Of a stretch of 64,000 nucleotides of DNA, positions 34,731-47,576 are shown piece after piece. Both the position numbers and the translations under genes were made by a program. Numbering within the stretch: position 1 is the first letter of the stretch; every line of letters starts with the position of its first letter. Location of the stretch: positions 175,271,164 to 175,335,163 of the forward strand of contig CP136066.1 of NCBI GenBank assembly GCA_032622095.1, written 5' to 3'. This DNA comes from Siphonodentalium dalli. Its lineage: Eukaryota; Mollusca; Scaphopoda; Gadilida; Siphonodentaliidae. The notes under the pieces are model-generated. The model saw only the letters and a program-made list of their open reading frames with translations. It was not told the DNA's origin and ran no database searches.

Positions 34731-35148
34731 TTCAATATTTGAAGATTTAGTTTAAAATAACACTGCAATTGTTGACTTCCGATTGCCATTTTCGTCGTCA
34801 TTTTTGATAACTCGCGTTGTGACTTACTATTATCGGATTAGGTTTGGACATCATGTATGGTGGCGCAACTGGCACCTATGGTGAAAGTTATCGTAAAACG
34901 CTCTTTTTGTTACTTCTGGTTGCCATTTTGTCCTCCATTTTGGAGTTTTTCAGTCAAATTATGCATGAAATGACAGGCATATACCATGGAATCAAGAACA
35001 ATGGGTTTTTGTTGTAAATGTATGTAGTGAGTGGGGTATACTCCCGGAAATGGCCGCCATATTGCCCGGAACATACACTGTCACATTTTACCGTCGAAAT
35101 AGTTTGAGCAGACATCATTACGAAAAATGAATGAAATTTAATGCTGGT

Positions 35149-35169
35149 GGGGGGGGGGGGGGGGGGGGG
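35149..35169 (+). repeat. Poly-G tract, 21 bases
   Basis: An uninterrupted G run inside the composite element. Length is likely polymorphic. Confidence 0.9.
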
Positions 35170-35339
35170 TGTACGTTTGACCGACCTAGTTCCCGGACTA
35201 AAATTACAATTTTCATTTTCTTACATATTGTTATGCATTTTTTTTACCCAAAAATAACGAATTTTCCTCCCTGAAACGCGCGGAAATTTGGGCTGTTTGG
35301 TCATATTCAGCAGTAAGGGAACGTTTGTGGTGAGTAGAT

Positions 35340-35876
35340 TTGTATATTTATATCAATTTATTCCGGGTTCACCTTAAAATTGTGCTTTGTATTCGACAGT
35401 ATGTGAAAATAAAAGTAAATTTTCGGGTTTTTTGGGGTCATTCAAAAACCCCTTCTGAAATGAAAACGCCAGGGAATTTCGTTTCAGAAATTGTGTATCA
35501 TCGATCAGTGATGATAATAGCACTATTAATACAAAAATCAGCTTTGTACTCGAAAGTGCAAATAGAAGTCATTTTTGGGGGTTTTGGGGGTACTATCAAA
35601 AACCCCCTTCTGAAACGAAAACGCCAGGGAATTTAGTTTAAGAAATTGTGTATTATTGGTCAGTGATATCTGGAGAACTACTAATATAAAAATCAGCTTT
35701 GTACTCAAAAGTGCAAATAGAAGTCACCTTTGGGGGTTTGTGGGGTCTCTGGCCCCTAAACGTCAGGAATGCGGAACTTAATAAATCGGATTTCTTTAAA
35801 CGTTCCTGTGGTGGAACAAATATGGGCATCAAACCATTCGTACGCGATTGTGCAAATAGAACCCAGCAGGCGCTCG
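35340..35876 (-). repeat. Right arm of the composite element
   Basis: The inverse of 30025-30500, with an additional repeat block (three versus two). Words include CAAATAGAAGTCATTTTTGG and CTTCTGAAACGAAAACGCC. The arms differ by point changes and block number, so insertion is not very recent. Confidence 0.65.
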
Positions 35877-35889
35877 GATTATTACAAAT

Positions 35890-38060
35890 AATCTCTCAAT
35901 CTTTATCAAAAAGGTCATCGATATCTTACGGCACTCTTGATGCATTTTCGGACAAACAAGTACACCCTCCTAAAAATATATAGACATAATACACATGTTG
36001 TTTACACAGTCATGTACCAGAACTTATAAAGAATGAACCCGACACAAATATAATATATGGAAGTTTATTCATATAACACGACATAAGCTGAAAATCACTA
36101 ATCACACATGACCAATGCCGAATGCACAGCTCCCTATATAATGAACTATTTAAATGTGTAATTACATTACGCTCGTTAATACCTGCAATTGATTATCAGA
36201 AACATAAATTGAATCGAAATTAAGAGATAATGGTGAAATGGATGTATATTTACAATATATATATACACGATTTGAAATAGCATGTGAATGTCCGATGATC
36301 ATTCGACACAAAACACCAGAACATAATACATGTACCATGGCCATCGAAGGAATGTGGATTATGGCTTCATTACCGTCCGTATAGGCTAGTAAAAAGCCAG
36401 TGTTATCTGGAGAAATCAGCGAAGGGATACACTTATTTATCAATTTCATTTATCATCTGCATTAACTATGCATGTAATCAATTGCTAAGACCGAAGATCA
36501 ATCTTATTCGTTTCCGATTTGTTGGTCAACAAAATACAAACACGCAGTATAGGATCTTTTAAACAGGAAGTCTCATACCATGCATGCAATTGCCATCTGC
36601 TGGGTTATCTTGTCTTTAGTTTGTGTGAGGCTGTGGTTATTATGGTACACATGTATTTACATCCACTCGATATTACTTCCGCTCTCCAATAGACACGCAC
36701 CCTGACTCAATGTATTCATAAACCTGTGAACTACATTGAGTTCTTAGGTCAACACCTTCACCCCGAAAATCAACCGGAGATTGTCAGACATGAACGGTCC
36801 GTAGAATGTTTGAGTATTCAGCACGTTTGGATTTGGCAAAACAATTGTTCTGGTATATAAATTAGCGTTGTTATCGTTCATCCCATTCTCAATTCACCAC
36901 CATCCCCATGGTAACATTTTGATAATTGTAAGTATTTCACGTGCAGATATCTTTTATCTTTATAATAATCTCACGACAACACCCTAACTTTCGAAACAAT
37001 GGCGAACTGTGGTGTTTGCTAATTTGCATAATTGTTGTTTTTAATTTGCTATTAAAACGCGGTGTGCATAAATAGCGTTATGGTCGACGTTAATTCTATG
37101 GGGTAATGTTCCTACTTTGTCCTTTACACCAATAGCTTTATAGTATTATGTAGCTACTAAATTGGACAGGAAAATGCACAGCTGAGTGACGTGTATATAT
37201 TCGTTTCTGTTTTACATAGCTCTGAATTTCAAATATCCGGCCTGCTCAGTATCGTTTGATAATTTCCCTTTCCGCTACGACTATTGCACCGACTTCACAA
37301 TAATTTACTCAATATTATCGTAGAACGGTGTGTTGTTTTTTTTTATCTACAACAAAATATTGTTAGCTTCATGTGTCAAAATTCTTGAAATGAACATGCC
37401 TGCACTCTTTCAAGCTAAACCGGCAATTTCTTCGCATGGATACTCTACTTCGAAATGCAACATGACAGGAACTTAACAACACTTATATCCAACTAAGAAT
37501 TGTTGTAAGAAACGACATGCCGATCGATTGGTGTCATTGGAATTTGACCGGCAGATTAAATAAACATAGTGTGTGAATCCCTTTATTTACTCTGCCGATC
37601 AAAACCAATGACCACAATCCACATGCAAGTCATTACTTATAATCATATACTAATACATTTTCATAGAACACTAATAATTTGAACAACTTTTTGAAAACTA
37701 CGACAACAATTGTAATGAACGTATACTGTTCAAATTCCAACACAGTTTCCCAACAACAACACGCAGAAAGCGCGCGGACACGATCAGCTTGAAGTGACGA
37801 AGGTGGTACATAGCTGTTTATGAAGTGCTACTTTTAGTTATTGCTTAATAAACGTCGGAAACGTTCGTGTAACTGTATCGCGATTTGTACTGATTCTTAC
37901 GGAAGCTAAGTGCACATGTGTGAATGCAGAGGGTGTGTGATTATTTCATACGCCGCTGTTGTGTTGCGGTATAAATGTGTCGCGAGTATAACCTAACCTA
38001 TCCATATATTATTTGAAGATAATTAATATGACTATACGTAAACGTAATTTGCGAGCCCTC
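35890..38060. other. No recognised gene
   Basis: AT-rich DNA. One minus frame at 36162-36449 (95 codons, from MKLINKCIPSLISPDN) has no family I recognise and no clear splice context. Confidence 0.4.
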
Positions 38061-38099
38061 AAATGTATTTTTATGACAATGAGGAATGCATGAATTCAC

Positions 38100-39215
38100 A
38101 AATAGAAATAGGACATAAATTTCCACCCACTGGGTTGGAATGTTGCAACAGTAGACTGTTATTTCAATACTTTCAACTGTTGGAAATCTTCATCGAATCA
38201 ACCCTTTGGCTAGGAACTTTCCATAGATTACCATATATATGGAACTTGTATATATCTGTGCAGGAGATGTCCCTTTTATCAATTACACTAGATCTCCGGG
38301 TGCAGACAAACATTCATGGGGCAGGGATGTTGATATACAATGTACATTAGGACATAAGTTTTTTCTTCCATTTTCGAGTCTATATATAGGCCCACCACAC
38401 GAGAGAAGCAGGCCCCTGTAACCCCTAATTCCATTTTTATGACCATGGATGTTGTATGCATCTGAGCAAGGTCTGCGGGGTATACCCCCTTTATTCAAAT
38501 ACACTAGAGTTCCAGAATGGAGACATACTTGCATGGGGCAGGGATGCTGATGACATCAAAATATGGGTTTTTACCCAATTTTAAGTCATAAGTACATTAA
38601 TGTCCTAAGTAATCGACTCCTTAACCACAGCAGAATTAAGGGTAACTTTTCAGGATTTAATCGGAAATATGGCTTTTCTTTAATTTTCGAGTCTACATGT
38701 ATATAGGCCCAGCACATGAGGGAAGCAGGCCCCCTGTAACTCCTAATTCCCTTTTTATGACTATGGATATTGTGTGTATCTGTGCAGGAGATGCCCCAAT
38801 GTACACCATATGAGGGAAGCAAGCCCCCAGGGACCCCTAATTCCCTTTTTATGACCATGGAACTTGTACATATCTGTGCAGGAGATGTTCCGTTTATCAA
38901 ATACACTAGAGCTCCGGTGGAGACACACATTCATGGGGCAAGTATGCTGATATGCATTAGGAAATATGTTTTTTCTTAAATTTTCGAGTCTATATACATG
39001 TACATGTAGGCCCATCACATGAGGGAAGCAGGCCCCATGTAACCCCTAATTCCCTTTTTATGACCATGGACATTGTATCAATTTGTATGTATCTGTTCAG
39101 GAGAGGCCCCTTTATTCTGTTACACTAGAGCTACAGGATGGCGAGATACTTGCATGGGGCAGGGATGCTGATGACATGAAAATATGGGTTTTTACCCAAT
39201 TTTAAGTCAATCAGT
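38100..39215 (+). repeat. Irregular tandem repeat with 200-400 bp periodicity
   Basis: Recurring blocks: CCCCTAATTCCCTTTTTATG with CCATGGA (38430, 38745, 38840, 39050), TCTGTGCAGGAGATG, ACACTAGAGCTCCGG, CATGGGGCAGGGATGCTGAT and GGGTTTTTACCCAATTTTAA. Overlapping ORFs on both strands are repeat artefacts. Confidence 0.65.
38595..38676 (+). repeat. Solo arm of the TA-type MITE
   Basis: CATTAATGTCCTAAGTAATC, then AACCACAGCAGAATTAAGGG and CGGAAATATGGC, preceded by TA. The second arm is missing, as at 1477. Confidence 0.6.
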
Positions 39216-39229
39216 ACACCATCTTTATA

Positions 39230-42200
39230 ACTGCAAAAACACTATATTTTATGTTACTGGGACCTCATATGGGCCTTTATAGTGGAGATGACATTAAGCA
39301 GCTTAATTTAAGCTATATGACGTGTTGCATATGGGGTGGTGGGGTGAAAACAATCCTTCATGAAACCCTTCAGAAAGAAGCCTCAAGAAATGTATAACTG
39401 AAATAAATAAATTTGTCTTGATGTGACTAAAGTCAAGATCATTGTGTGCATGGAAAAAGAGCAAGCAACTGTCTCAAACATTAATGTGACTATCAATGGG
39501 TAGAAAATATCTGTCATCACACTTTTCATCAGTGCACCAAGCCAATCAGTGAAATATTTGCATTCTATCAACTCATGATCTGTTACTCTGACAACACCTA
39601 AAATATCCAAGTCTGGCATAGTGACTGTTTGTCATTTATTAATATGATAATAACGTGTCCGAACATTTACTCCTTCCAAGTCCATGATGTGTACATGTAG
39701 ATATAAAATTAGAATATACAATTAGATTATACAATGTAGGCCTACATGTAGGTGAATAATAATTGTACCCCACACAGGTTGATACTTTGAAGTATATATA
39801 TTCTCAAGTCGCATTAATTAATGTGCCAGTTTAAATCTGGTATCATTGGTACTGTATAGATGTTTATAGTTCATGGACATATACCGGTAAAAATTAAATG
39901 TCTGCCATGCCCTGTTACTGAAACCATGTCATTTGGACCTTGCTGGTTAAAGGCACGGTTGGCCTTCATTATAGATTATAATTTAGAAATAAAAGTTAAG
40001 AAATTATAACATGTTGTAAAGAATATAGTAATGGTATACTATGAAAGTATGAATGCCATATCCTCAAAACACACATTGTGTCAGTCGAACGTTGGTTTAT
40101 ATACAGTATACAGCATGTAAAGAGTGAGCGATAAGCACAACACTCAACACCATGGAAATGTTTCAGGAGAGTGATTCACAGTGACCCATTCAACACCGAA
40201 ATCTTGAAAGGTGAGGGTTAAAATTAGTTAGCGCTATACTGTTATGTTATAAACAATTTGGTGGAATTTCTAACCAAAGTTCACTTAATGCATAGGGTAT
40301 CTGCGGCAATGAGTGTTTTGCTTACTGCATACTCTTCACATACTGTTTGTCTACATAACATGGGGTTTATTCACATGACTTAGAAATATCATTTAATACA
40401 ACTATTAGTTCTTTAAGTCCAGTGTGGAAGATTCATCAGAATAACAATATGAATCAGGACCCTATACATGTATATTAGTCATTTCTTAACTCTGAAATGT
40501 TGGTAAAAGTAAAACATAAAGTGATCCAGAGAGACTGATAGACAAAACAAGAGCTATGATGGTTATTTAAACCAAATTCCCGGCTACCATCTTTGACCAA
40601 AAAATCTTAACCAAATATGTACATGCAGGGTTCCGCCAAGGGGAATTAATGAGTTCGTATTGGGGAAACACATAACGCGACGGGACGACCATGGTTCGTC
40701 CTGTCGGGCGAAAAATTTTGATATTTGACATTGAAAAGTAGCCATTTCCTTGCACCTGAGTGTCCCACAAAGCAATCCAAAGCTACGTATATTACGCAAG
40801 TCGATCATTTTCCGTGGGTGCATTAATTATGTTGATGGTATCCAGATAATTAATCATATAATTACGCACGTAAGACTGCCGTCTGATTGAATACTATATC
40901 AAGCTACAAGTTACAGTGTTTAAAAATTTATAACTTACAATAAGATTCCGTATAATGAAACTAAACACAAAAAAGCATCTATGCATTGTCCAATACTACC
41001 TAGCTGGGATAATTGAATTAAGTATTTCCTAGAATTTCAAGTAGCTTCCGTGAAAATGAAACGGACTTTTCCATGTATTCTGTCAATCGTAAAACTATTT
41101 GTGCACTGTGACGTCATATATACTGCAGGGTTTGTCTGCAGGAGATATTTATAGTGGCGAAATACGAATGGTAGCCAAATCTTTCAAACTCGGAACGCAT
41201 AGCTTGTCAATAGTCTGTATTAGTCCAACAACTGACGACCGCTGCTATAGAGTTTTAGCCAACGTGTAATTGAGTTTTGGCGGGAAATGGGAACATGTGC
41301 GCCGTTGTTTGTGTTTGGGGACCCAGGCTGGACAACGAAACTATTATTGACCGTACTTTGACTTTATCCAGGCTCCATATTGTGGGGGGGGGGGGGTGGG
41401 CATGTTTTTTGTGTTTATCCTCCATGCATGTAATATGGGTCAAATGAATGATTTTGTCACTATGAATTCCCGCCATAAAGACTGATTTGGGACAGGTTCC
41501 GTTTTATAACAGTACGATAGCACAGGATCTCGGAGGTAGATACCTCCTTTGGTAGGAGAACCGGGGCCGCCTGTTGGCGTATGTCGATCCCTACTCTGCC
41601 TAACTCAGCAAGTCGGCATTCTCTGATCAAATTATGTAATCGTACGATAGCATGGGATCTCCGAGCGTGAGTAGTTTCAACCACAGAAATCCCGTGCAAA
41701 ATAATATCCGTACTCAGCAGTGCGACATTCTTTGATGTTACCGCGACCTTTATTACGCTGTATATAACGTCGTTATTTCAATGCACACCAAACATTACGT
41801 TGTAGTTTTTGGCGCTTTGATTACAAAGGGTTACGCTGTACTGGTAACACACTGTGCTCAATTGACACGCTTTTTCACCAGTATTCTGTTTAACCCCCCG
41901 AACTCCCGTTGCAGCCGAATATTTTATGACATATTGCTACTGACTTTTGGTACATGTATGAATCAAACAGATCATCTGCGAGGGGAATGGGTCTGTGGGA
42001 CGGACCCGCAGCCGGCCTGGCGGAAACCCTGACATGTACCATGCAAATTTCCATTGCGAGCTATTTCTGAAAACTGAATAGAACCTGGTATAAAATTGTC
42101 TACTATGAGGGTTTACGAGCAGATAATTTTACCCATTCACAATACAAACCGTTCATAGCACCATGCATACATGTACATGGCCTCAATATAGCTCGAAGAC

Positions 42201-43250
42201 GAGTGTGACTCGCCACACAGTAGTATTTCAACCAGGTTCTACTCATGATTCATTGCATTAACTGAATATTACATGCACACTTCAGCTACGATATGGTAGG
42301 TAAAGCTACATGTATTTTGCTGAAGATAGGATCTAATTTACATATCGTGATTTAATTTAGACTTTGAAAAATTATTAAAATTACAACACGCAGTGACGAA
42401 TGGTGGCCTGGTATAAGATAATATAATATCAAGCCATTTCATGCCTGAGATAAAATAGCCACTCTGTAACAAATAAATTTGCTAACCGGAGAAGTTGGGC
42501 CCATTATTATTATTGAATATACGGTGCATAATAGACTACAAATAATGTGAAGTATAGGTATAGATGTAGAAATTAACCCGAAGCACCATGCGATTTGCCC
42601 GAAAGTTCCACTAATTCTCCCAAAAATTGCCCAAATTTTATGCTTGCAAATCATTCAGAGGGGGGGGGGGGGGGGGGGGGTACTGCAGCCCCTCAGCCCC
42701 CTGGCCCATATTGCCATGTAAATGCCAAAAACACTTAACGCGATTGTAGAACTTACACACACTAGATATTAGACGCCTAAATATAAAATTTAAACCAACC
42801 CATATCTGATACTGCATGATATCCTGAATATTTCCAAACTAATTTGTGACAATTTTTCTTCTTTATCCTTCTGCGACAGCACTCGTGCCGTATTGACAAA
42901 CCCATTTACACATCATGTCGTTCTGTGATCTGAATGTTCTGATACAGGGTATATAGAACCATGGTTTATGAATATATCTAGGTTATTAGGCCTGAGCATT
43001 GAGGTGCAAATGGAATTATGCAAAAATTGTGTTTTTGGATTCAAGGGGGAGGGGTGTAGTGTTGAAATTTCCTGAAGTGGACACCCCCCCCCCAATGGAG
43101 ATCCTCTGGCCATGTCCCTGACAAAACGGTACCGTAACTCCACCGCAGTGACCATCTTGATACCGCTGTGGATACCGTATACTACCAGCAATACAATGGT
43201 CTTTATCAGGGTACCACCCCGTTTTTCCAGTCAATTACTTTGATTATAGT
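39230..43250. other. About 4 kb without a recognised gene
   Basis: No frame longer than about 90 codons and none with recognised motifs. It contains a G run at about 41383-41397 and a 21-base G run at 42660-42680. A single TTAAAGGCACGG word near 39948 resembles one end of the TTAA family, but I could not find a matching right end. Confidence 0.4.
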
Positions 43251-43299
43251 GGTACCTCTACAGGTGTGAAACCCCACAACCGCGGGGATGTTTGTATGT

Positions 43300-44000
43300 C
43301 AACAATGATAATCTCCCATCTAGAGGTCACCTCGAGAATCCATACCAAGTTTGATGACAATCGAATTAGGAATTAGGGTTGTGGCCTTTAGAGTGTGCCA
43401 AAGAATTTAGTGATGCAAAGAGTGAAATACAAGATGCCTGCCAGTGGCCATGTTTTTCATCGAAAATCGTTTAAATTCAATAGTTCCCATCTAGAGGTGA
43501 TATCCCCAACATACATGTACCCGTAAATTTTCAAAACATTTCACTAATAATTGTGAACTTCATGCTTGAAATCCAGCATGGCCGCTGGCAGCCATGTTTT
43601 TTTTAACAGAATTCGGAAAAAATGGATAGCTCCCATCAAGATGTCACCCTGAAGATCCATATGAAGTTTTGTGACGTTCAGATGAGAGATGTTACATGTA
43701 GGGTGTGCTAAAGGATTTAGTCAACACAAAGAGAAAAAACAAGATGGCTGTTGGCAGCCATGTTTTTTTACCAGAATTTCGGGGGGGGGGGGGGAGGGGG
43801 AATGGTAATCTCTCATTTACATGTAGATGTCAATCCGAGAATCCATATTATGTTTGGTGATGATTGGATGAGAGATGTTGCCTGTAGGGTGTGCCAAAGG
43901 ATTTAGTCATACAAAGAGTGCAAACAAATATTGCTGTTAGCAGCCATGTGTTTTTCCCAGAAAATTGAAAAAAAATGTTAACTTTTGTAAAGTCTGGCTA
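43300..44000 (+). repeat. Old, diverged block of the ~164 bp satellite
   Basis: About four units of roughly 165-170 bp built on CTCCCATCTAGAGGT, GATGACAATCGAAT-like, GTGTGCCAAAGAATTTAGT, GCAAAGAGTGAAATACAAG and GGCAGCCATGTTTTT. They are clearly the same family as the main array at 47.7-50.7 kb but only loosely similar. Confidence 0.65.
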
Positions 44001-44910
44001 AAACTTTAGCTAGGAGCTGGGGGGAGGGGGGGGGGGGGTAGTTTGGGTGTTGGTTGGATGCAACATGGTACAGTTGTTATTAGTATTTTTTTTTGATTTT
44101 TTTTTTTTGCTTGAAATTTCAATGAACAACATTACATCAGTGATATATAAATCTAATTGTTTATCAAATATTTGCAGGACCCAAACATCTGGTTTTAACA
44201 AGCTACCAGTATCTGACCGACTACATACATGTACATGTACGGTATGCGTACATGTTGAATCACCATGTCCACCCATATACCTGTCACCTGGGATGGTGGG
44301 TTTGAAGAGAACATGCGCAAATCATTGTGACGTTTCTACATATTTATTGTAGGTATATTTAGGCCTATCAATTATAGTTGAATTTGACAGTGCCAAATAC
44401 ACTATTTCCCTGTCATTGTGGAAACTTTGGGATTGTGCAATCCAGTGCACAGCCAAAAAATTGTCCTGTTCAAAATTGACACTTATCTTCTACGGCATTA
44501 CTTTAAAATTGCATGAAATTCTATATTGGCTGAAGAGTTAAAGGGTCACTCTCAACAAATTTTATTGAAAGAGTGATGAGTAAAGAACTAAAGATGTACC
44601 TGGGAATATATACACCCCCCACGAGGTGATGAGTAATGATGCACCAGGTATCTACATGTATATAGCGTATCTATGTGATGCACATGGGGGATTTATTATC
44701 TACCATTAGATAGCGTGTGGAGTTACTCAATGCTTGCTGCGCTCATGTGTGCGTACACCCGAGAAAAAAGTTTGAAAATGTGCTGAACGGTCAGTCATTA
44801 CCATGAGGAAAATACAACGAGAGCACTCACAGCTATCCTTAAAGTAATTGATCACCTGCAAAGTGGTGTCACTCTGATAAATACTGCGTTAACCACCAAC
44901 ACTGTCTTAA

Positions 44911-45502
44911 AGGGGTACTGTACCCAAGATGTTGTTGTTGGTTTCCATAATCCCCGAGTCGGAGAATAAGGTAACAACTTTTCCATTTTTTGAAAGTCTG
45001 TTGAGTACGAAGTATTGTTACGGATGGCAAATTTACCGGAATGCAAAAATACAAATTGTCGTTGTCGAGTAATTTTTGTACAGTTTTCAACCAAATGAAT
45101 CAAATAAACATTATATTATATGCTTAGCAGTCCCATATACTCATTTAAGTTAGTGTATGGTCACTAGTCAATGAGTGGCTTGGGTTTTCTCCCCGTATAA
45201 GCATAATGTTTCAAACGATCGTGTGTGCAATTGTTTTATTAATCCAGTATCCCTCAATTATAATTTGATTACGTTTTGTACACGGAAATTCCAATTTTAA
45301 GAGACGCCATTTTATGGCTGGAGCCATAAAATCAATTTATATTAAATTATTAACTTTTAAATTATTAAATTTTAAGATAGCCTATTAACCTGAGCGTTTA
45401 CAGAATACATCTTCGACTCAAATTACTTATATTTCTATATAGTATCGATAATAGATCGTTGTTATCACCGGGAATTTATTGAAAATGGCGTACAGTACCC
45501 CT
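44911..45502. mobile_element. TTAA-flanked MITE, 592 bp
   Basis: TTAA at 44907-44910 and 45503-45506. Terminal inverted repeats are AGGGGTACTGTAC and GTACAGTACCCCT. The two small minus frames are unlikely to be genes. This family is distinct from the AGGCACGGGCGG family. Confidence 0.75.
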
Positions 45503-45767
45503 TTAAGGTTACCACTTCAACCGAGATGTATCCAGAATTTAAAGCAATTAAAAGCAAAATTTCGAATATACATGTAAATGTCACAATTAGGCCAAAACAA
45601 ATTGAATGCATGTTTCCTGTAACCCAACCGACCGTCTTCAAAACCCACGGACCCAAGTTCATTTGATTGGTTTTAAATTAAAAAAATCAATCTATAAACC
45701 GACCGACCGCACTGTTAACCAAACTGTGTACACGTGGTTCCATTTTATCTGATTCACCTTGAAATAA

Positions 45768-46166
45768 ATGATATCTTTGATATATTTATATAATTTTCGC
45801 AAAGCCACATCGTCACTCTTCAAACGAAAGTCAAATTACGACCGGACGCTATACTGGAAGATCACAAGTTATCGCTCCTCTTCGCTCCCACCTGACCATA
45901 ACCAGGCTGCAAGGATGGTGGTGCGTCGGGATATTGTTTCTCGGTCTCCAATAGAATTGGGATATTATGGGGCAGCCCTTGGGGCCATTGATACCTGTGC
46001 CCATTGTGCAGGACTCCCAAATTCCCAATGGGATGTAAAAACATCTCTGAAAAAACATTACAGGACAGTTTTCCCTATTTGTATTAATTGTTTCAATGCA
46101 GGACTGATGCCTGTTGTGGCCAAGCCACATGGCAAGGCAGTGCCTGTTTCAGGTTTATTAAAGTAA
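45768..46166 (+). CDS. Small ORF with CxxC pairs, unknown family
   Basis: 132 codons. The second half looks protein-like: RSPIELGYYGAALGAIDT, then CAHC, then 27 residues on CINC, then FNAGLMPVVAKPHGKA. Two CxxC pairs at this spacing suggest a zinc ribbon or similar metal site. The frame ends at TAA 46164-46166. It is followed by about 125 bases and then an A-rich tail (46292-46326, AAAATAAAATG repeats). It may be the 3' end of a retroposed transcript, a retroelement ORF or a terminal exon. The N-terminal 40 residues are less convincing; the true start may be a splice acceptor. Confidence 0.4.
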   Translation: MISLIYLYNFRKATSSLFKRKSNYDRTLYWKITSYRSSSLPPDHNQAARMVVRRDIVSRSPIELGYYGAALGAIDTCAHCAGLPNSQWDVKTSLKKHYRTVFPICINCFNAGLMPVVAKPHGKAVPVSGLLK

Positions 46167-46291
46167 TTTTAGTAAACTGTCTACTGTTTAACTGTTTTAT
46201 ATGTTTCCCCTCAATATATCAGTTGCTCTGGGTCATTGTATGGTGTTTGATGAAATTGATGGTGGTTAGGTATGGCCCACACGAGACCATA

Positions 46292-46326
46292 ACAAAATAA
46301 AATGAAAAAATAAAATAAAATGAAAA
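46292..46326 (+). repeat. A-rich tail, (AAAATAAAATG)n
   Basis: ACAAAATAAAATGAAAAAAT and onward. It contains AATAAA-like signals and lies about 125 bases after the stop of the preceding ORF, as expected for a retroposed 3' end. Confidence 0.6.
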
Positions 46327-46429
46327 GCCTATCGCCAGCAGCCGCCAGCCCATATTTTTTTGGGCTCGTTAACGGAAACACGCATTCAATTTATTTTGGC
46401 CTTACAACAGTAAACACATTACTGATGAA

Positions 46430-47050
46430 AGTGCCAATGACACTGTAGCTCAACTTGGAAAGGGAATAATTTCATGTGTTTAGGTCAATGGAGTGATTAG
46501 GAATGTGGAAAGTTGAAAGGCCTACCGGTAGTTTATATGCAAAGATTAAAATCCAAGATGGCCACCAGCAGCCATGCTTTTTTGCCAAATGACCCCAAAA
46601 AGACTCGTTCCCATTTACATGTCATTGTTAACATCAATCACAAATTTCATGATGATCCGACAAAAGATATGACTTGTAGCCCTTGCCAAAGGATTTAGTC
46701 ATGCAAAGAGTAAAATCCAAGATGGCTGCTGGCGGCCATATTTTTCGACCGAACGACCCCAAAATTACCCGTTCCCATCTACATGTCAATATTAACATCC
46801 ATGATAAATTTAATGATGATCCGACAAAAGATAAGACCTGTAGGCCGTGCTAATGGATTGAATTTTGAAATCCAAGATGGCCGCTGGCAGCCATGTTTTT
46901 TGGCCGACCGACACCAAAATGACTCGTTCCCATCTACCGGGTACATGTCAATGTCAACAGCCATGACAAATCTCATAATGATCTGACCAAAGGTACGACC
47001 TGTAGCCTGTGTCAAAGGATTTAGTCATGCAAATAGTAAAATCCAAGATT
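46430..47050 (+). repeat. Satellite block with unit leader
   Basis: It starts with the leader GTGCCAATGACACTGTAGCT, then three ~160 bp units (CCAAGATGGCNGC...GGCCATGTTTTT). It stops abruptly near 47050. The same leader occurs at 47577 and 51171. Confidence 0.7.
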
Positions 47051-47576
47051 AAATTAAGATTAAGTTAAATAAATACACAAAGACTGAATTAACACGAATG
47101 CCGATTTGAAAACATACATATGGACAGAAATATAACTCCATAAATATTTAGAGCGTATATACAGTAGTATACACTACTTCTTCGTTATATATTATGTTGG
47201 GTATGAACTATAGAGAGTACACATATGCGCCCGAACACCAATGGCTGCCTTTGGAAATATTCACTTTCCTTCCGGGTTTATGAAACTGAATTTTTCAATA
47301 AATACGAGAGATACGATGCCGTGATGTAGCGTGATTGGTTTGGGTGGGTCAGTGAACAATTCCGCTGCTAATGATGTATAATATATATATTCTACTAACC
47401 GTCGATTGTGTTTTTGAAGCCCAAGTCGGTGTAAAAATCGCACTTTTTTACCGAGTTTAGCGGACATCATGTCGAACGAGTGAAATTTTACAGTCGGTTT
47501 GCGTCAGACCTGTGCTCATAACCAGAGTTTTTCTTAACCAATTTTTACAGTGGATGCATCAAATTGAAGAGTAATG

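Larger units (their letters stand above)
30025..35885. mobile_element. ~5.9 kb composite element with long inverted arms
   Basis: The outer ends match in inverted orientation: GCCTGCTGGGTTCTATTTGC at left (30041 on) and its exact complement at right (35853-35872), with weaker pairing further out. Each arm is several hundred bases and contains repeated blocks (TTCTGAAACGAAATTYCCTGG, then CACAAACCCCCAAA-like). The interior holds a 100 bp palindrome, a 621 bp tandem duplication and a long minisatellite with an inserted MITE. No transposase is recognised. Long arms with internal repeats recall foldback (FB/Galileo-like) elements. No target duplication was found, so an inverted duplication is the alternative. 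Confidence 0.55.

Noticed and set aside
39948-40240. Further TTAA-family element starting TTAAAGGCACGG
   Set aside because: Only the left terminal word is present; no matching inverted right end or shared interior was found.
41460-41699. 79-codon minus ORF resembling a coding fragment
   Set aside because: Composition is plausible but no motif, splice signal or homologous copy could be seen.
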